Shown here piece after piece: positions 42,504 through 52,586 of a stretch of DNA of 64,000 nucleotides. A model generated the notes under the pieces. The model saw only the letters and a list, made by a program, of their open reading frames with translations, made no database searches and had not been told where the DNA came from. Position 1 is the stretch's first letter. Every line of letters begins with the position of its first letter. The translations under genes were made by a program, and so were the position numbers. The DNA comes from an uncultured Oscillospiraceae bacterium. GTDB lineage: Bacteria > Bacillota > Clostridia > Oscillospirales > Acutalibacteraceae. The stretch is from the NCBI GenBank assembly GCA_905192745.1, contig CAJJLZ010000004.1, forward strand, positions 1 through 64,000. Direction: 5' to 3'.

Positions 42504-45392
42504 ATGAAACAAAGAAAGGGACGACGCGTTCTGGCCTCTCTCCTGACAGCGGCGCTGTTGTGCAGCGCTTCCCCTTTTGCCATAGCGGCGGAGGGAGAGG
42601 AAAAAGCCGTCGATTACAGCGGAAGGGATAACGGATTCGTTCGGTATCTGGAACAGGCCGGAACAGAGGCGTCGCCGAAAGAGCCGATTAATCTGGCGGC
42701 GGAATCGGCGGAAATATCCGAATCCGGCGCCGAACGTACCAAGCAGCAGGAAAAAGACTGTGTTCTCCTACATAAAAACGGGTGGATGGAATGGCGCTTT
42801 TCCGTGGAAGAGAGGGCGCTCTACACCCTGAAAATCTCCTATCTCGCGGGGGAGGGAGAAGATCGGGAAAACACGAATAGAAAACCGCAGATTTCTTTTC
42901 TGCTGGATGGAACGCTTCCTTACAGCGAACTGTCTGAGTATGCGCTGGGCCGGGTTTATCGGGACCGGACCCGGATCGAACAGGATGAGAAAGGCAACGA
43001 CCGCATTCCGGATCAGGAGGAGGTTCGCCGCTGGCAGTCGCTTTCGCTTCCCGACACATCAGGATTAACCGGCGGCTCCCTTTGTCTGGCGTTGGAACCG
43101 GGCGCCCATACACTCCGGTTGGAATGCGTAGAAGAAAGCCTTTATGTGGCTTCGCTTATTCTGACAGGAGAAGAGACGGTTCCCACCGACAAAGAGGCGC
43201 TCCAGACCTATGAGGCGCAGGGGGCGGAGACCGTTTCGGGGGTTCTGCTGAAATATCAGGCGGAAGCCACGGAGGAAAAATCGGATGGAACGCTGTATCC
43301 GCAATATGACCGCGTTAGTCCCGCTGTCGAACCTTACCATCCCGTGAAGGTGCGCCGGAACATTATTGGGGGCGGAAGCTGGTCCGAAAATGGTATGTGG
43401 ATATCCTACCAAATTACGGACGTACCCGCGGACGGACTGTATTATCTCACTTTGAAATACCGTCAGAGCTACGCGATTGATCGGACGACTTACCGAACCA
43501 TCTATGTCAATGGACAAATTCCCAGTGAATCTTTCCGGAACGTGGTCTTCCCCTACGGTGTGGATTGGGCGCGGACGACCGTTTCCGGAGAGGACGGCGT
43601 GCCGTGTCCCGTCTATCTGAAAAAAGGGGATAACGAGATCCGGCTGGAGGTCAGTATGGGGGACTGCGCCGATATTCTCCAGATGGTGGATGAGGCGGTC
43701 TTCCGGCTCAATCAGATGTACACCAAAATGGTGATGATTACCGGCGCCAATCCGGACCCCAACCGGGATTATTACCTTGAAAAGGAAATTCCCGATCTGA
43801 TTGAGACGTTCCGCTCTCAGGCGGAAACGCTGAACACTGCGGCGGATCGGTTTGACGAGCGCAACGGGGAAGCCACCAGCGAAAGCGAGACCATCCGCGC
43901 CATGGCGCGGCGGCTGGAAAGCCTGATAAGCCAGCCCCGAACCATTCCCAAACGGCTGAGCAGTTATCGGGAAGGGCTGAGCGGTTTGTCTGCCTGGCTC
44001 AACGATATGACCGAACAGCCCCTTGCTCTGGATTATTTTCTGATACATACGGCGGATATGGATCTTCCTTCTCCCGCGCCCACATTCGGACAGAAAATCC
44101 GGCATTTTTTTGAAACCTTCTTCGCTTCTTTTTTTGAGGATTACGATTCGGTCGGCGTCCGTTCCGGTGAAAGCATCGACGTCTGGGTTAATATGGGACG
44201 GGATCAAGCGCAGATTGTACGCAGTCTGATTACGGATAGCTTTACCCCTGCCTATGGGGTGGATGTAAACCTGAGCATTGTGGGCATGGGCTTTGTGGAG
44301 GCAACCCTGTCCGGGGAAGGCCCGGACGTGGCGTTGGGAATTTCCCGTGGTCAGCCCGTTAATCTGGCCAGCCGAAACGCGCTTCTTTCCTTTGATGAGT
44401 ACGAAGGGCTGGGAAATATGAAGGCGCGTTTCGCTGAAACAGCGATGATCCCCTATCAACTGGAAGGAAAAACCTACGGCATCCCCTGCAGCCAGAAGTT
44501 TTATATGCTGTTCTATCGAAAAGATATTCTGGCGCAGTTAGGGCTGGAAGTGCCGGAAACCTGGGACGATATTTACCGGGCGGTTCCCAAACTGCAGCGC
44601 AGCCACATGAGTATCGGACTGCCCTATGCGGTTATTTCCGCGGCGGCGGCTGTCGATAACGGGCTGGGCGCCAAGGATCTGTTTGCCACTCTCCTGCTGC
44701 AAAACGGAGGAGCCTTTTATACCGAAGATCATACGGCCACGCGGTTGGACGAGGAGGCGGCGGTGGGCGCTTTCAAGTCATGGTGTGATTTTTACACGAA
44801 GTACGGGTTTGATCTGGCCTATGATTTTTATACCCGCTTTACCACCGGAGAAATGCCGCTCGGCATCGCTTCCTATGAGATGTTCAACACCCTGTCTCTG
44901 GGCGCGGCGGAGATTCGCGGATTGTGGGGCATGGCGGAGATTCCGGGAACGCTGACGGAAGACGGTACGGTGGATCACAGCGAAGCGGGCGCGGGGACGG
45001 CGGCGGTTATTTTCAAAAAAACCGCTTCTCCCGATGCCTGCTACCGATTGGTGGACTGGTGGACCAGCAACGAAGTGCAGAATCGGTTTTGTACCTCTGT
45101 GGAAAACCTGCTTGGTCCCGGCGGAAGGTATGAAACCGCAAATCTGTATGCGTTTTCCCGTCAGCCCTGGTCTGATGAGCAGCTGCAGGTGTTGCAGAAG
45201 CAACGGGAAAATGTTGTGGAGCTGCCGGAAATTCCCGGAAGCTATTATGTGTCCCGCAGCATTGATAATGCGTTCCGCGCCGTATTGTATGACGGAGAAA
45301 ATCCCCGGGAGATCTTTGCCGGAGAAAACCGGAACATCAATGCAGAAATTACCCGGAAGCGTCGGGAACTGGGTTTAAATACCGCCGCATGA
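42504..45392 (+). CDS. Giant extracellular solute-binding protein with N-terminal beta-sandwich modules
   Basis: A 962-residue secreted protein, about twice the usual length. A type I signal peptide (cleavage near IAA-EG, residue 32) has no lipobox cysteine. Two beta-rich, galactose-binding-like regions follow (about 60-215 and 250-405; LHKNGWMEWRFSVEE, NGMWISYQITDVPADGLYYL). A helical linker (about 420-530) leads to a family 1 substrate-binding fold (about 555-950; SIDVWVNMGRDQAQIVRSLI, GKTYGIPCSQKFYMLFYRKD, VPETWDDIYRAVPKL). It would deliver an oligosaccharide to the two permeases that follow. ATG 42504 has AAAAGGAGA upstream. Confidence 0.85.
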   Translation: MKQRKGRRVLASLLTAALLCSASPFAIAAEGEEKAVDYSGRDNGFVRYLEQAGTEASPKEPINLAAESAEISESGAERTKQQEKDCVLLHKNGWMEWRFSVEERALYTLKISYLAGEGEDRENTNRKPQISFLLDGTLPYSELSEYALGRVYRDRTRIEQDEKGNDRIPDQEEVRRWQSLSLPDTSGLTGGSLCLALEPGAHTLRLECVEESLYVASLILTGEETVPTDKEALQTYEAQGAETVSGVLLKYQAEATEEKSDGTLYPQYDRVSPAVEPYHPVKVRRNIIGGGSWSENGMWISYQITDVPADGLYYLTLKYRQSYAIDRTTYRTIYVNGQIPSESFRNVVFPYGVDWARTTVSGEDGVPCPVYLKKGDNEIRLEVSMGDCADILQMVDEAVFRLNQMYTKMVMITGANPDPNRDYYLEKEIPDLIETFRSQAETLNTAADRFDERNGEATSESETIRAMARRLESLISQPRTIPKRLSSYREGLSGLSAWLNDMTEQPLALDYFLIHTADMDLPSPAPTFGQKIRHFFETFFASFFEDYDSVGVRSGESIDVWVNMGRDQAQIVRSLITDSFTPAYGVDVNLSIVGMGFVEATLSGEGPDVALGISRGQPVNLASRNALLSFDEYEGLGNMKARFAETAMIPYQLEGKTYGIPCSQKFYMLFYRKDILAQLGLEVPETWDDIYRAVPKLQRSHMSIGLPYAVISAAAAVDNGLGAKDLFATLLLQNGGAFYTEDHTATRLDEEAAVGAFKSWCDFYTKYGFDLAYDFYTRFTTGEMPLGIASYEMFNTLSLGAAEIRGLWGMAEIPGTLTEDGTVDHSEAGAGTAAVIFKKTASPDACYRLVDWWTSNEVQNRFCTSVENLLGPGGRYETANLYAFSRQPWSDEQLQVLQKQRENVVELPEIPGSYYVSRSIDNAFRAVLYDGENPREIFAGENRNINAEITRKRRELGLNTAA

Positions 45393-45417
45393 GTCGGGAT
45401 GGAGGAAAGACGGACCT

Positions 45418-46338
45418 ATGATGCACAGAAAAAAGATTGGAGAACCAAGCGCATGGGAAAAGATACGGCGCAGCCGGGACAGCTATCTGCTGATGGCGCC
45501 GTTTATGCTCCTCTTCCTGTTCCTGACCATTATCCCGCTGATTTCGGCCGTCGGCCTGAGCTTTACCAATTTTAACATGCTGGAGCTGCCCCGTTTCGTC
45601 GGTTGGCAAAACTATCAGCGGATGCTGCTGGACGATCCGGTGTTTTTCAAGGTGGTGAAAAACACACTGCTCTTTGCGTTCCTGACCGGCCCGGTCGGCT
45701 ATCTGCTGTCCTTCCTTTTTGCATGGCTGATTAATGAAACAGGGCGTATTCTGCGCACGTTTCTGACCCTGATTTTCTATATGCCGGTTCTGGCGGGAAA
45801 CATTTACTTTATATGGGGATTCCTGCTTTCCAGCGACAGCTACGGCGTACTGAACGGGTTTCTGATACAGATGAACATCATTCAGGAACCTGTTGCTTGG
45901 CTGGTGGACCAGAATAAGATGCTGCCCTCGCTGATGGTGGTACAGCTTTGGATGAGCCTTGGAACTGGTTTTCTGGCGTTTATCGCGGGATTCCAGAGTA
46001 TGGACCGGAGCCTTTTCGAAGCCGGAGCGATCGACGGAGTGCGCAACCGATGGCAGGAACTCTGGTATATCACGCTGCCATCCATGTCTTCCCAGCTGCT
46101 GTTCAGCGCGGTGATGCAGATCGGCGCGTCCTTCGGCGTCAGCGCCGTCATTATCAATCTGGTGGGATTTCCTACCGCTCAGTATACGGCGGACACCATC
46201 GTCACTTATATTTCCGATATCGGCACCACCCGGTTTGAAATGGGATATGCCTGCACCATCGCCGTTTTCCTTTTTGTGCTGACACTGCTGACCAATTTTG
46301 TTATTACCAGTGCGCTGCGTCGATTCAGCACGGATTAA
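45418..46338 (+). CDS. Sugar ABC transporter permease, MalF-type (system A)
   Basis: A 306-residue membrane protein with six predicted helices. The ATPase-coupling EAA loop is near residues 200-222 (EAGAIDGVRNRWQELW, then ITLPSM). The N-terminus (SYLLMAPFMLLFLFLTIIPL) is typical of CUT1 permeases. It lies 25 nt after the giant binding protein and 20 nt before its partner permease. No ATPase gene is in the cluster. Confidence 0.93.
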   Translation: MMHRKKIGEPSAWEKIRRSRDSYLLMAPFMLLFLFLTIIPLISAVGLSFTNFNMLELPRFVGWQNYQRMLLDDPVFFKVVKNTLLFAFLTGPVGYLLSFLFAWLINETGRILRTFLTLIFYMPVLAGNIYFIWGFLLSSDSYGVLNGFLIQMNIIQEPVAWLVDQNKMLPSLMVVQLWMSLGTGFLAFIAGFQSMDRSLFEAGAIDGVRNRWQELWYITLPSMSSQLLFSAVMQIGASFGVSAVIINLVGFPTAQYTADTIVTYISDIGTTRFEMGYACTIAVFLFVLTLLTNFVITSALRRFSTD

Positions 46339-46358
46339 CCCGGAAAGGAAGGATTTTT

Positions 46359-47201
46359 ATGAAACGACAGGCAAACCGTTCCGTTGCCGGGAATATCGCG
46401 GTGTTTCTTGTGCTTTTGCTTTTCGGGATTTTTTTCCTTCTCCCCATCGTATACGCTGTTGTCACCGCCTTCAAGCCAATGAACGAAATCTTTGTTTTTC
46501 CTCCGCGGATGTATGTTCTGAAACCAACCTGGAACAACTTCGTATCCCTGAGCTATATCATGGAGGATTTTTGGGTGCCTCTGTCCCGTTACCTGTTCAA
46601 TAGTATTTTTATTACGCTGGCCGCCACGGCCGGACATATTCTGCTGGCCAGTATGGCGGCGTATCCCATGGCGAAGCATTCTTTTTATGGACAAAAAACG
46701 CTCAGTCGGATTATCGTGATTTCCCTTCTGTTTACCACTTCCGTAATGTACGTTCCCCAGTATGTGGTGCTGGCGGCTTCTCACATGATTAATACTTACT
46801 GGGCGGCGATTCTGCCGGCGCTGCAGGGCTCTCTCGGGCTGTACCTGATGATGAATTTCATGAACAAGATTCCGGATGAAATGCTGGAAGCCGCCCGTAT
46901 CGACGGCGCCAGGGAACTGCGCGTATTCTGGTCGGTGGTTATGCCGAATGTCAAACCGGCCTGGCTGACGCTTCTGATTTTTTCCTTCCAGTCCCTCTGG
47001 AATTACAGCGGAGGAGGGTTCATTTATAAAGAAGAGTTGAAAACGCTGCCGGCAGTGATGGCCTCCATTTCCTCGGCAGGCGCGGTGCGCACCGGCGTGA
47101 CGGCCGCCGCCGCGGTGATACTGATGATTCCGCCCATCGCGCTGTTCGTGGCTTCTCAGAGCCGGGTAATCGAAACGATGAGTACCTCGGGCCTGAAATG
47201 A
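46359..47201 (+). CDS. Sugar ABC transporter permease, MalG-type (system A)
   Basis: A 280-residue six-helix permease. The EAA loop reads EAARIDGARELRVFW and VMPNVKPA (about 175-200). The N-terminus FFLLPIVYAVVTAFKPMNEI is the standard CUT1 MalG form. It pairs with the preceding permease to form the membrane channel of system A. Confidence 0.93.
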   Translation: MKRQANRSVAGNIAVFLVLLLFGIFFLLPIVYAVVTAFKPMNEIFVFPPRMYVLKPTWNNFVSLSYIMEDFWVPLSRYLFNSIFITLAATAGHILLASMAAYPMAKHSFYGQKTLSRIIVISLLFTTSVMYVPQYVVLAASHMINTYWAAILPALQGSLGLYLMMNFMNKIPDEMLEAARIDGARELRVFWSVVMPNVKPAWLTLLIFSFQSLWNYSGGGFIYKEELKTLPAVMASISSAGAVRTGVTAAAAVILMIPPIALFVASQSRVIETMSTSGLK

Positions 47202-47246
47202 GCAAGGCGGAAATTCCGATGGAAAAGGGGAGGGGAGAAAGACTGT

Positions 47247-49328
47247 ATGGGTGAGAAACGAGAAGAAAAGAGCAAAAGGAAGAGACGGGGAATCCATAGG
47301 GCCGGCTTCGCCGTCCTCTGTCTGGCCGGGACGCTTCTGCTTCCGGCAAAGGCGCTGACCGAGGAAGCGCCGTATTACAGCTATCGGTACGATTCTTGGG
47401 GAACGGCGGTGGAGACTGCCCAGACCTATCAGCCGGAGGCGGTGATCTCCGGCGAAACGCTGGGAGTCGGATCGTTCAGCGGGCCTACCGATCTGGCGTC
47501 GGATTCTCAGGGCCTTATCTATTTGCTGGACGCCGGGAACAGTCGCGTCGTCGTCATGGACCGGGAGGGAAAACTCCGTCAAACGCTGCAGCCGACCGAC
47601 GGCGACGGGAAACCGATCGCCTTTGAGGAAGCGGGCGGGATTTTCGTCAGCGACCGGGCGGGGCAGATTTTGATTACGGATAAGAAGCTGGGCGTGATGG
47701 TTTTCAATCGGGAGCTGCGGCTGCTCCGCAAGCTGGAGGAGCCGGACAGCGACGTACTTCCCGACGATTTCTTATATGCGCCAACAAAGGTGCTGATGGA
47801 TTCCGCCGGCATTTATTATGTGATTTCCGCCAACTGCTATGAGGGCGCGCTTCAATTCGATGAAAACGGACGCTTTCTGGGCTTTTACGGCAGCGAACGG
47901 GTCGTTATGGATTGGGAAACCCGGCTGAATCAACTGTGGAAAAGCATCCTGACCGACGCACAGGCCGCCAATATGAAGCGAACGGTTCCGGTGGAATTCG
48001 TCAGCTTCTGTGTGGATGAAAAGGATTTCATTTATACAGTCCGTCAGGGCAACGACGTCAGTCAGGGACAGGTGAAGAAATGCAATGCGCTGGGGGAGAA
48101 CATTCTTCCGGAGAAAGCGTTCGGAGACCTTGGTACGACGATCCAGCTGATCGACATCACGGTGGACGATCAGGGGTATATCACGATATTGGACGGCGGC
48201 AGCGGCCGGATGTTCCAGTATGACGAGGAAAGCAATCTTCTGTTCGCCTTCGGCGGGAAAGGCGGCCAGACGGGTCTGGCGGAAACGCCGGCGGCGGTGG
48301 AGGCGATGGGGGAAAAGCTGCTCCTGCTCGACAGCCTGAGCGGCCGAATCACCGTGTTGGCGCCCTCTGCTTTCGCTCGCAGTATCCGTTCCGCCGTCGC
48401 CCTGTGCGCCGACGGAAAATATCAGCAGGCCATGGAGCCATGGCGGGAAGTACTCCGTCAGGACAACGCCTACGGGCTGGCAAACCGGGGATTGGGCAAA
48501 GCCTACGAAGGGCTGGAGGATTACGCCACAGCGGCCAGCTATTACCGAAAGGCTTATGAACGGGAACTGTATGGAGACGCCTTCGGGGAATGTCGTACCG
48601 CCGTCCTTCGGGAATATTTCGGGTTGTTCATGGGCGGTCTGGCTGTCCTTGTTCTCGGCGCAGCGCTGCTGATCCGCTGCCGACGCCGTCACCGCAAAAG
48701 CCTGTACGAGCAAAGGATCGGCCGTTTCCACTATCCTCTGTATTGTATGTTCCACCCCTTTACCGGATATGAGGATTTAAAGGAACGCCGAAAGGATTCC
48801 CTGTCGGCCGCCAACCTTCTGCTGCTCGTCTTTTTCGTGGTATCCATTCTGGTAAGGCAGGCGACCGGTTTTACCTTCAATGAAAATCGAACCGAACGCT
48901 TCAGTCTTCCTTTTACTCTTCTTTCCACAATCGGAATGTTCGTCGCTTTTGTGATCTGCAACTGGTCTATCACAACCATCGCGGACGGCAAGGGACGGCT
49001 GAAAGAAGTCTGGAATTATTGTGCTTATGCGCTGCTCCCATACTGTATCGGTATGTTGGTTGTTGTGGTGATGAGCAATCTGCTGAGTACGGATGAGGCC
49101 GCGTTTCTGTCCATGGCACAAACGGTCGTGTATCTGTGGACCGGCGTGTGTCTGGTAATGGCGCTGAAAGAAGTGCATATGTACTCTTTGGGAAAAACAC
49201 TGTTAACCACGTTATTGACTCTGGCAGGGATGGTCGTTGTGCTGCTCCTGTGCGCAATCGGCTATACCGTGGTAATGCAGCTTATATCGTTCATCAGCAA
49301 TATTTACACGGAATTGCGGCTGCGATGA
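47247..49328 (+). CDS. NHL-repeat / TPR / YIP1 membrane protein
   Basis: A 693-residue protein with an unusual domain set. A signal or membrane segment (about 18-38) is followed by NHL-like beta-propeller blades (about 75-370; GPTDLASDSQGLIYLLDAGN and DITVDDQGYITILDGGSGRM). A TPR pair follows (about 385-440; AVALCADGKYQQAMEPWREV). After a transmembrane helix (about 455-475), the last 200 residues are a YIP1-type multi-helix domain (CMFHPFTGYEDLKERRKDS). The propeller would face outward. No catalytic residues are evident. It sits between system A and DUF5696 and may assemble or gate the surface apparatus. Confidence 0.8.
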   Translation: MGEKREEKSKRKRRGIHRAGFAVLCLAGTLLLPAKALTEEAPYYSYRYDSWGTAVETAQTYQPEAVISGETLGVGSFSGPTDLASDSQGLIYLLDAGNSRVVVMDREGKLRQTLQPTDGDGKPIAFEEAGGIFVSDRAGQILITDKKLGVMVFNRELRLLRKLEEPDSDVLPDDFLYAPTKVLMDSAGIYYVISANCYEGALQFDENGRFLGFYGSERVVMDWETRLNQLWKSILTDAQAANMKRTVPVEFVSFCVDEKDFIYTVRQGNDVSQGQVKKCNALGENILPEKAFGDLGTTIQLIDITVDDQGYITILDGGSGRMFQYDEESNLLFAFGGKGGQTGLAETPAAVEAMGEKLLLLDSLSGRITVLAPSAFARSIRSAVALCADGKYQQAMEPWREVLRQDNAYGLANRGLGKAYEGLEDYATAASYYRKAYERELYGDAFGECRTAVLREYFGLFMGGLAVLVLGAALLIRCRRRHRKSLYEQRIGRFHYPLYCMFHPFTGYEDLKERRKDSLSAANLLLLVFFVVSILVRQATGFTFNENRTERFSLPFTLLSTIGMFVAFVICNWSITTIADGKGRLKEVWNYCAYALLPYCIGMLVVVVMSNLLSTDEAAFLSMAQTVVYLWTGVCLVMALKEVHMYSLGKTLLTTLLTLAGMVVVLLLCAIGYTVVMQLISFISNIYTELRLR

Positions 49329-49358
49329 TCCGCCGCGGGGGAAAGGAGTGAAGACAGC

Positions 49359-51563
49359 GTGCGCAGCAGACAAGGAGGCGGCTTGTTGGCGGCTCTGCTG
49401 ATTCTTATAGGGACAGCGGGCCTGTCTATGGCCGAATCGCCTTCTTCCGCCGCGATGGAAAGCGCGGCGATCCGGGAGCCGATCCCGGAAGGTTATCAGC
49501 TTTACGCGGAAAACGATCGGTTCCGTCTGTCGGTATCGCCGTCGGAAGGATATATGTTGCTGGAGGACCGGCAGAGAACGGTTTGGAAAAGCGTGCCGGA
49601 CGGACACGAAGAGGATCCGCTCGCCAAGGGAAGCGTGAAAATGGCGATGGAGTCTCTTCTCCAGATCCAGTATGCCGACCGGCTGGGAAACCTGACGGAC
49701 CTTAACGCCAAAACCGCCTCGGTGAATAAGGGCGGCCTGAGCTGCGAGCAGATCGAAAACGGAGCAAAGCTCACCTTCTCCTTTGAGCGGGAGGGCTTTA
49801 CCATCCCGCTGGAGATCGTGCTGAAAGACGATTGTCTGGAGGCGTCGCTTCTGGCGGCGGAGATCGAGGAAACGAACAGTGCCTATCAACTGACCACGGC
49901 GTCGCTCCTGCCGTATTTTGGGGCGGCGGACAGCGAAGCGGAAGGGTATCTTTTTGTTCCGGACGGCAGCGGGGCGCTTATCGAACTGAATCAGCCCGGC
50001 CGAACGGCGGGGGATTACCGTCAGTATTTGTACGGCCGGGAACCGGCGACGGCTCAGCCACAGCTTGACAGTATGGAACAGACGGCGAAGCTGCCGGTAT
50101 TTGGGCTGAAAAACGGCGCCGACGCCATGCTGGGGATTGTTACCTCCGGCGCGGGCCGTGGAATCGTGAACGCTTCCGTAAACGGGAAACGGTGCAGCTA
50201 CAGCAATATATATGCTTCCTTTATTTATCGGGATTCGGAAATGGTCTATGTCGAGAAAAAGGGGCAGACCGTCCGTGTACTGGAAACCGATCCGCCGAAA
50301 CCGGAACGATATACCGTACAGTATCGGTTTTTGCAGGGGGACGAGGCAGACTATGTTGGTATGGCCCATGCTTTTGGCGAATGGCTTTTTTCCGGCAGCG
50401 GAGAGCAGACGCTGGAAAGCGCGCCGATGATTCTGGAAATTCCCGGCGGGGTTATGGCGCAGGAAAACGTATGGGGCTTCCCAGTCAACCGGGTGGTTCC
50501 GCTGACCGGGTATGCGGATGTGCAGAGCATGACGGAGCAGCTTCGCCGGCTTGGTGTGGACGATCTGGCAATCAATTACCTCTACTGGGGCAAGGACGGC
50601 ACCGGTTCGGCGGTTCCTGACGGGATAGATCCGGAGGGACGCCTCGGCGGCAAAAAAGCGTTCCGGGAAATGCTGGAGGCGCTGGATACGGAAGAAACGG
50701 CGCTTTATCTGGACGTCAATCTGACCGATATGGTGAAAAGCCGATGGGGCTATCATACCGGCTTTGATTCCGCCGCCTCTATCCAGAAAAGTCCGGCCGT
50801 ACAATATGTCTACTATATCAACACACTGAAAGCGAGAAAGAGCGACCCGATTTTTCTGCTGCGCAGCGACAAGTTCCAAAAAGCGGCGTCCGGGATATTG
50901 GCAGATGCGGAAAATTACAGCTTTACCGGCTTCAGCGCCCATACGCTTGGACAAAAGCTGTACTCGGATTTCCGGGGACAGGAGCGGCGGGACACAGCGG
51001 AAAAGACATGGCAAAACGTTCTGGAAATGCTTCGGCAGGCAAAAGGACGGCAAATGCTGTCGGCCCCCAACGCCTACGCCGCGCCCTATGCCGATATTAT
51101 TACCGATGTTCCCCTGTATTCCAGCGGTTTCTTTCTGGAAACCCGGACAGTTCCCTTTTATACAATCGCTCTGCACGGTCATGTGCTGTTAAGCACGCCT
51201 GATCTGAACCGGATGAGCGATCCGACGGAGGGGCTGCTGGCGGCGCTGGAGAACGGTCTGGCCCTGAAATATCAGATGATGACGGGGAACAGCGAACGTC
51301 TGGCGGAAACCGACTATAACGACCTGACCGGCTGCCTTTTCTCCGACTGGTCGGAGGAAGCGGCGAAAACCTATCGGGAGGTGCAGGATATCCTGCGCCG
51401 CATAACCGGAGAGGCTATCGTATCGCATCGGTTCCTCACGGAGAACGTACGTCAGACGGCGTTTAAGGGTGGAATCCGGATCACCGTCAACTATGGAAAC
51501 GAGGAATACGATTCGCCGGACGGCGTGGTGAAAGCGAACGGCTATCTTGTCTCGGGTCTTTGA
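49359..51563 (+). CDS. DUF5696 secreted protein
   Basis: A 734-residue protein with a signal peptide (cleavage near SMA-ES, residue 25). The body fits DUF5696: a beta-rich N-terminal half (YLFVPDGSGALIELN is characteristic) and a predicted alpha/beta barrel in the second half (INYLYWGKDGTGS, ALYLDVNLTDM). Acidic residues on those strands would suit a glycoside-hydrolase-like site, which is inference only. Start is GTG 49359 with AAAGGAGTG upstream. It follows the YIP1 protein by 30 nt and precedes the system B permease. Confidence 0.82.
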   Translation: MRSRQGGGLLAALLILIGTAGLSMAESPSSAAMESAAIREPIPEGYQLYAENDRFRLSVSPSEGYMLLEDRQRTVWKSVPDGHEEDPLAKGSVKMAMESLLQIQYADRLGNLTDLNAKTASVNKGGLSCEQIENGAKLTFSFEREGFTIPLEIVLKDDCLEASLLAAEIEETNSAYQLTTASLLPYFGAADSEAEGYLFVPDGSGALIELNQPGRTAGDYRQYLYGREPATAQPQLDSMEQTAKLPVFGLKNGADAMLGIVTSGAGRGIVNASVNGKRCSYSNIYASFIYRDSEMVYVEKKGQTVRVLETDPPKPERYTVQYRFLQGDEADYVGMAHAFGEWLFSGSGEQTLESAPMILEIPGGVMAQENVWGFPVNRVVPLTGYADVQSMTEQLRRLGVDDLAINYLYWGKDGTGSAVPDGIDPEGRLGGKKAFREMLEALDTEETALYLDVNLTDMVKSRWGYHTGFDSAASIQKSPAVQYVYYINTLKARKSDPIFLLRSDKFQKAASGILADAENYSFTGFSAHTLGQKLYSDFRGQERRDTAEKTWQNVLEMLRQAKGRQMLSAPNAYAAPYADIITDVPLYSSGFFLETRTVPFYTIALHGHVLLSTPDLNRMSDPTEGLLAALENGLALKYQMMTGNSERLAETDYNDLTGCLFSDWSEEAAKTYREVQDILRRITGEAIVSHRFLTENVRQTAFKGGIRITVNYGNEEYDSPDGVVKANGYLVSGL

Positions 51564-51605
51564 TATATTCCGACGGCGGGAAACCAAAAGGGAGGGAATT
51601 TATCC

Positions 51606-52514
51606 TTGAAAGGATCTAAAGGGATCATCGGTTCTCCCATGCGGCGAAAACGGGCAATATGGGGATTTCTGTTCATCCTGCCCTGGATGATCGGCACCAT
51701 CTATTTCTTTCTGATTCCCATGGCGCAGTCAGCGACCTATGCCTTCTTTCATGTGGAGTTAACGGCGGCGGGAGACCGGCTTACTCCGGCGGGCTTCTCC
51801 AATTTTCTTTACCTGTTTACACAGGATCCGCACTTTATTACCAATCTGTCCTCCGTCGTGCTCAGCACGCTGTATCAGGTTCCGGTGATCGTACTGTTCA
51901 GCCTGCTGGTGGCTCTGCTTCTGCGGGAAAAATTTGTCGGCCGTACCTTGGTACGGGCAATCTTCTTCTTTCCGGTGATTATCGCTTCCGGCGTGGTCAT
52001 CACCATTTTAAAGGAACAGGTGATGATGTCCGCCACATCCACTTCGGAAGAACAGCAGGCCTATATGTTCGCCGCCCCGGCCTTCACCTATTTCATCGAG
52101 CAGATGGGCATCCCGGAAGCAATCGCCGATTTGGCGGAAAAGGTAATCAACGGCTTCTTTGATATTCTCTGGAAGTCCGGCGTGCAGATTATCCTGTTTC
52201 TGGCGGCGGTCAATCATATTCCCTCCAGTTCGTATGAAGCGGCGGATATCGAAGGCGCCTCGGCCTGGGAAAAGCTCTGGAAAATTACCTTTCCCATGAT
52301 TTCGCCCACCATACTGGTTGTGCTGATTTACTCCATCATTGACTCGTTTACCGATTACGGCAATCTTATCATGCGTTCCATCAATTCCTATTTTTCGCTG
52401 GGGCAATACGCCTACAGCGCGACTCTGGGCATCGTGTATTTTTTCGTCGTCCTTCTGCTGGTCGGACTGGTGAACCTTTTGATTGGACGAAGAATACAGT
52501 ATGCGGTGGACTAA
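51606..52514 (+). CDS. Sugar ABC transporter permease, MalF-type (system B)
   Basis: A 302-residue CUT1 permease. The EAA loop reads EAADIEGASAWEKLWKITFP (about 210-230). A long extracytoplasmic loop lies between helices 3 and 4 (about 135-175). The start is TTG 51606, eight nt after AGGGAGGGAATT. Its likely partner is the permease at 55397, from which it is separated by two surface-protein genes, an uncommon interruption. Confidence 0.92.
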   Translation: MKGSKGIIGSPMRRKRAIWGFLFILPWMIGTIYFFLIPMAQSATYAFFHVELTAAGDRLTPAGFSNFLYLFTQDPHFITNLSSVVLSTLYQVPVIVLFSLLVALLLREKFVGRTLVRAIFFFPVIIASGVVITILKEQVMMSATSTSEEQQAYMFAAPAFTYFIEQMGIPEAIADLAEKVINGFFDILWKSGVQIILFLAAVNHIPSSSYEAADIEGASAWEKLWKITFPMISPTILVVLIYSIIDSFTDYGNLIMRSINSYFSLGQYAYSATLGIVYFFVVLLLVGLVNLLIGRRIQYAVD

Positions 52515-52586
52515 CGTTCCGGCGGGCCAAACAAACCTTTGTGTTTGAAGCCATAGAGAACCATTCGAAGAAAGGAAGGAACCCCT

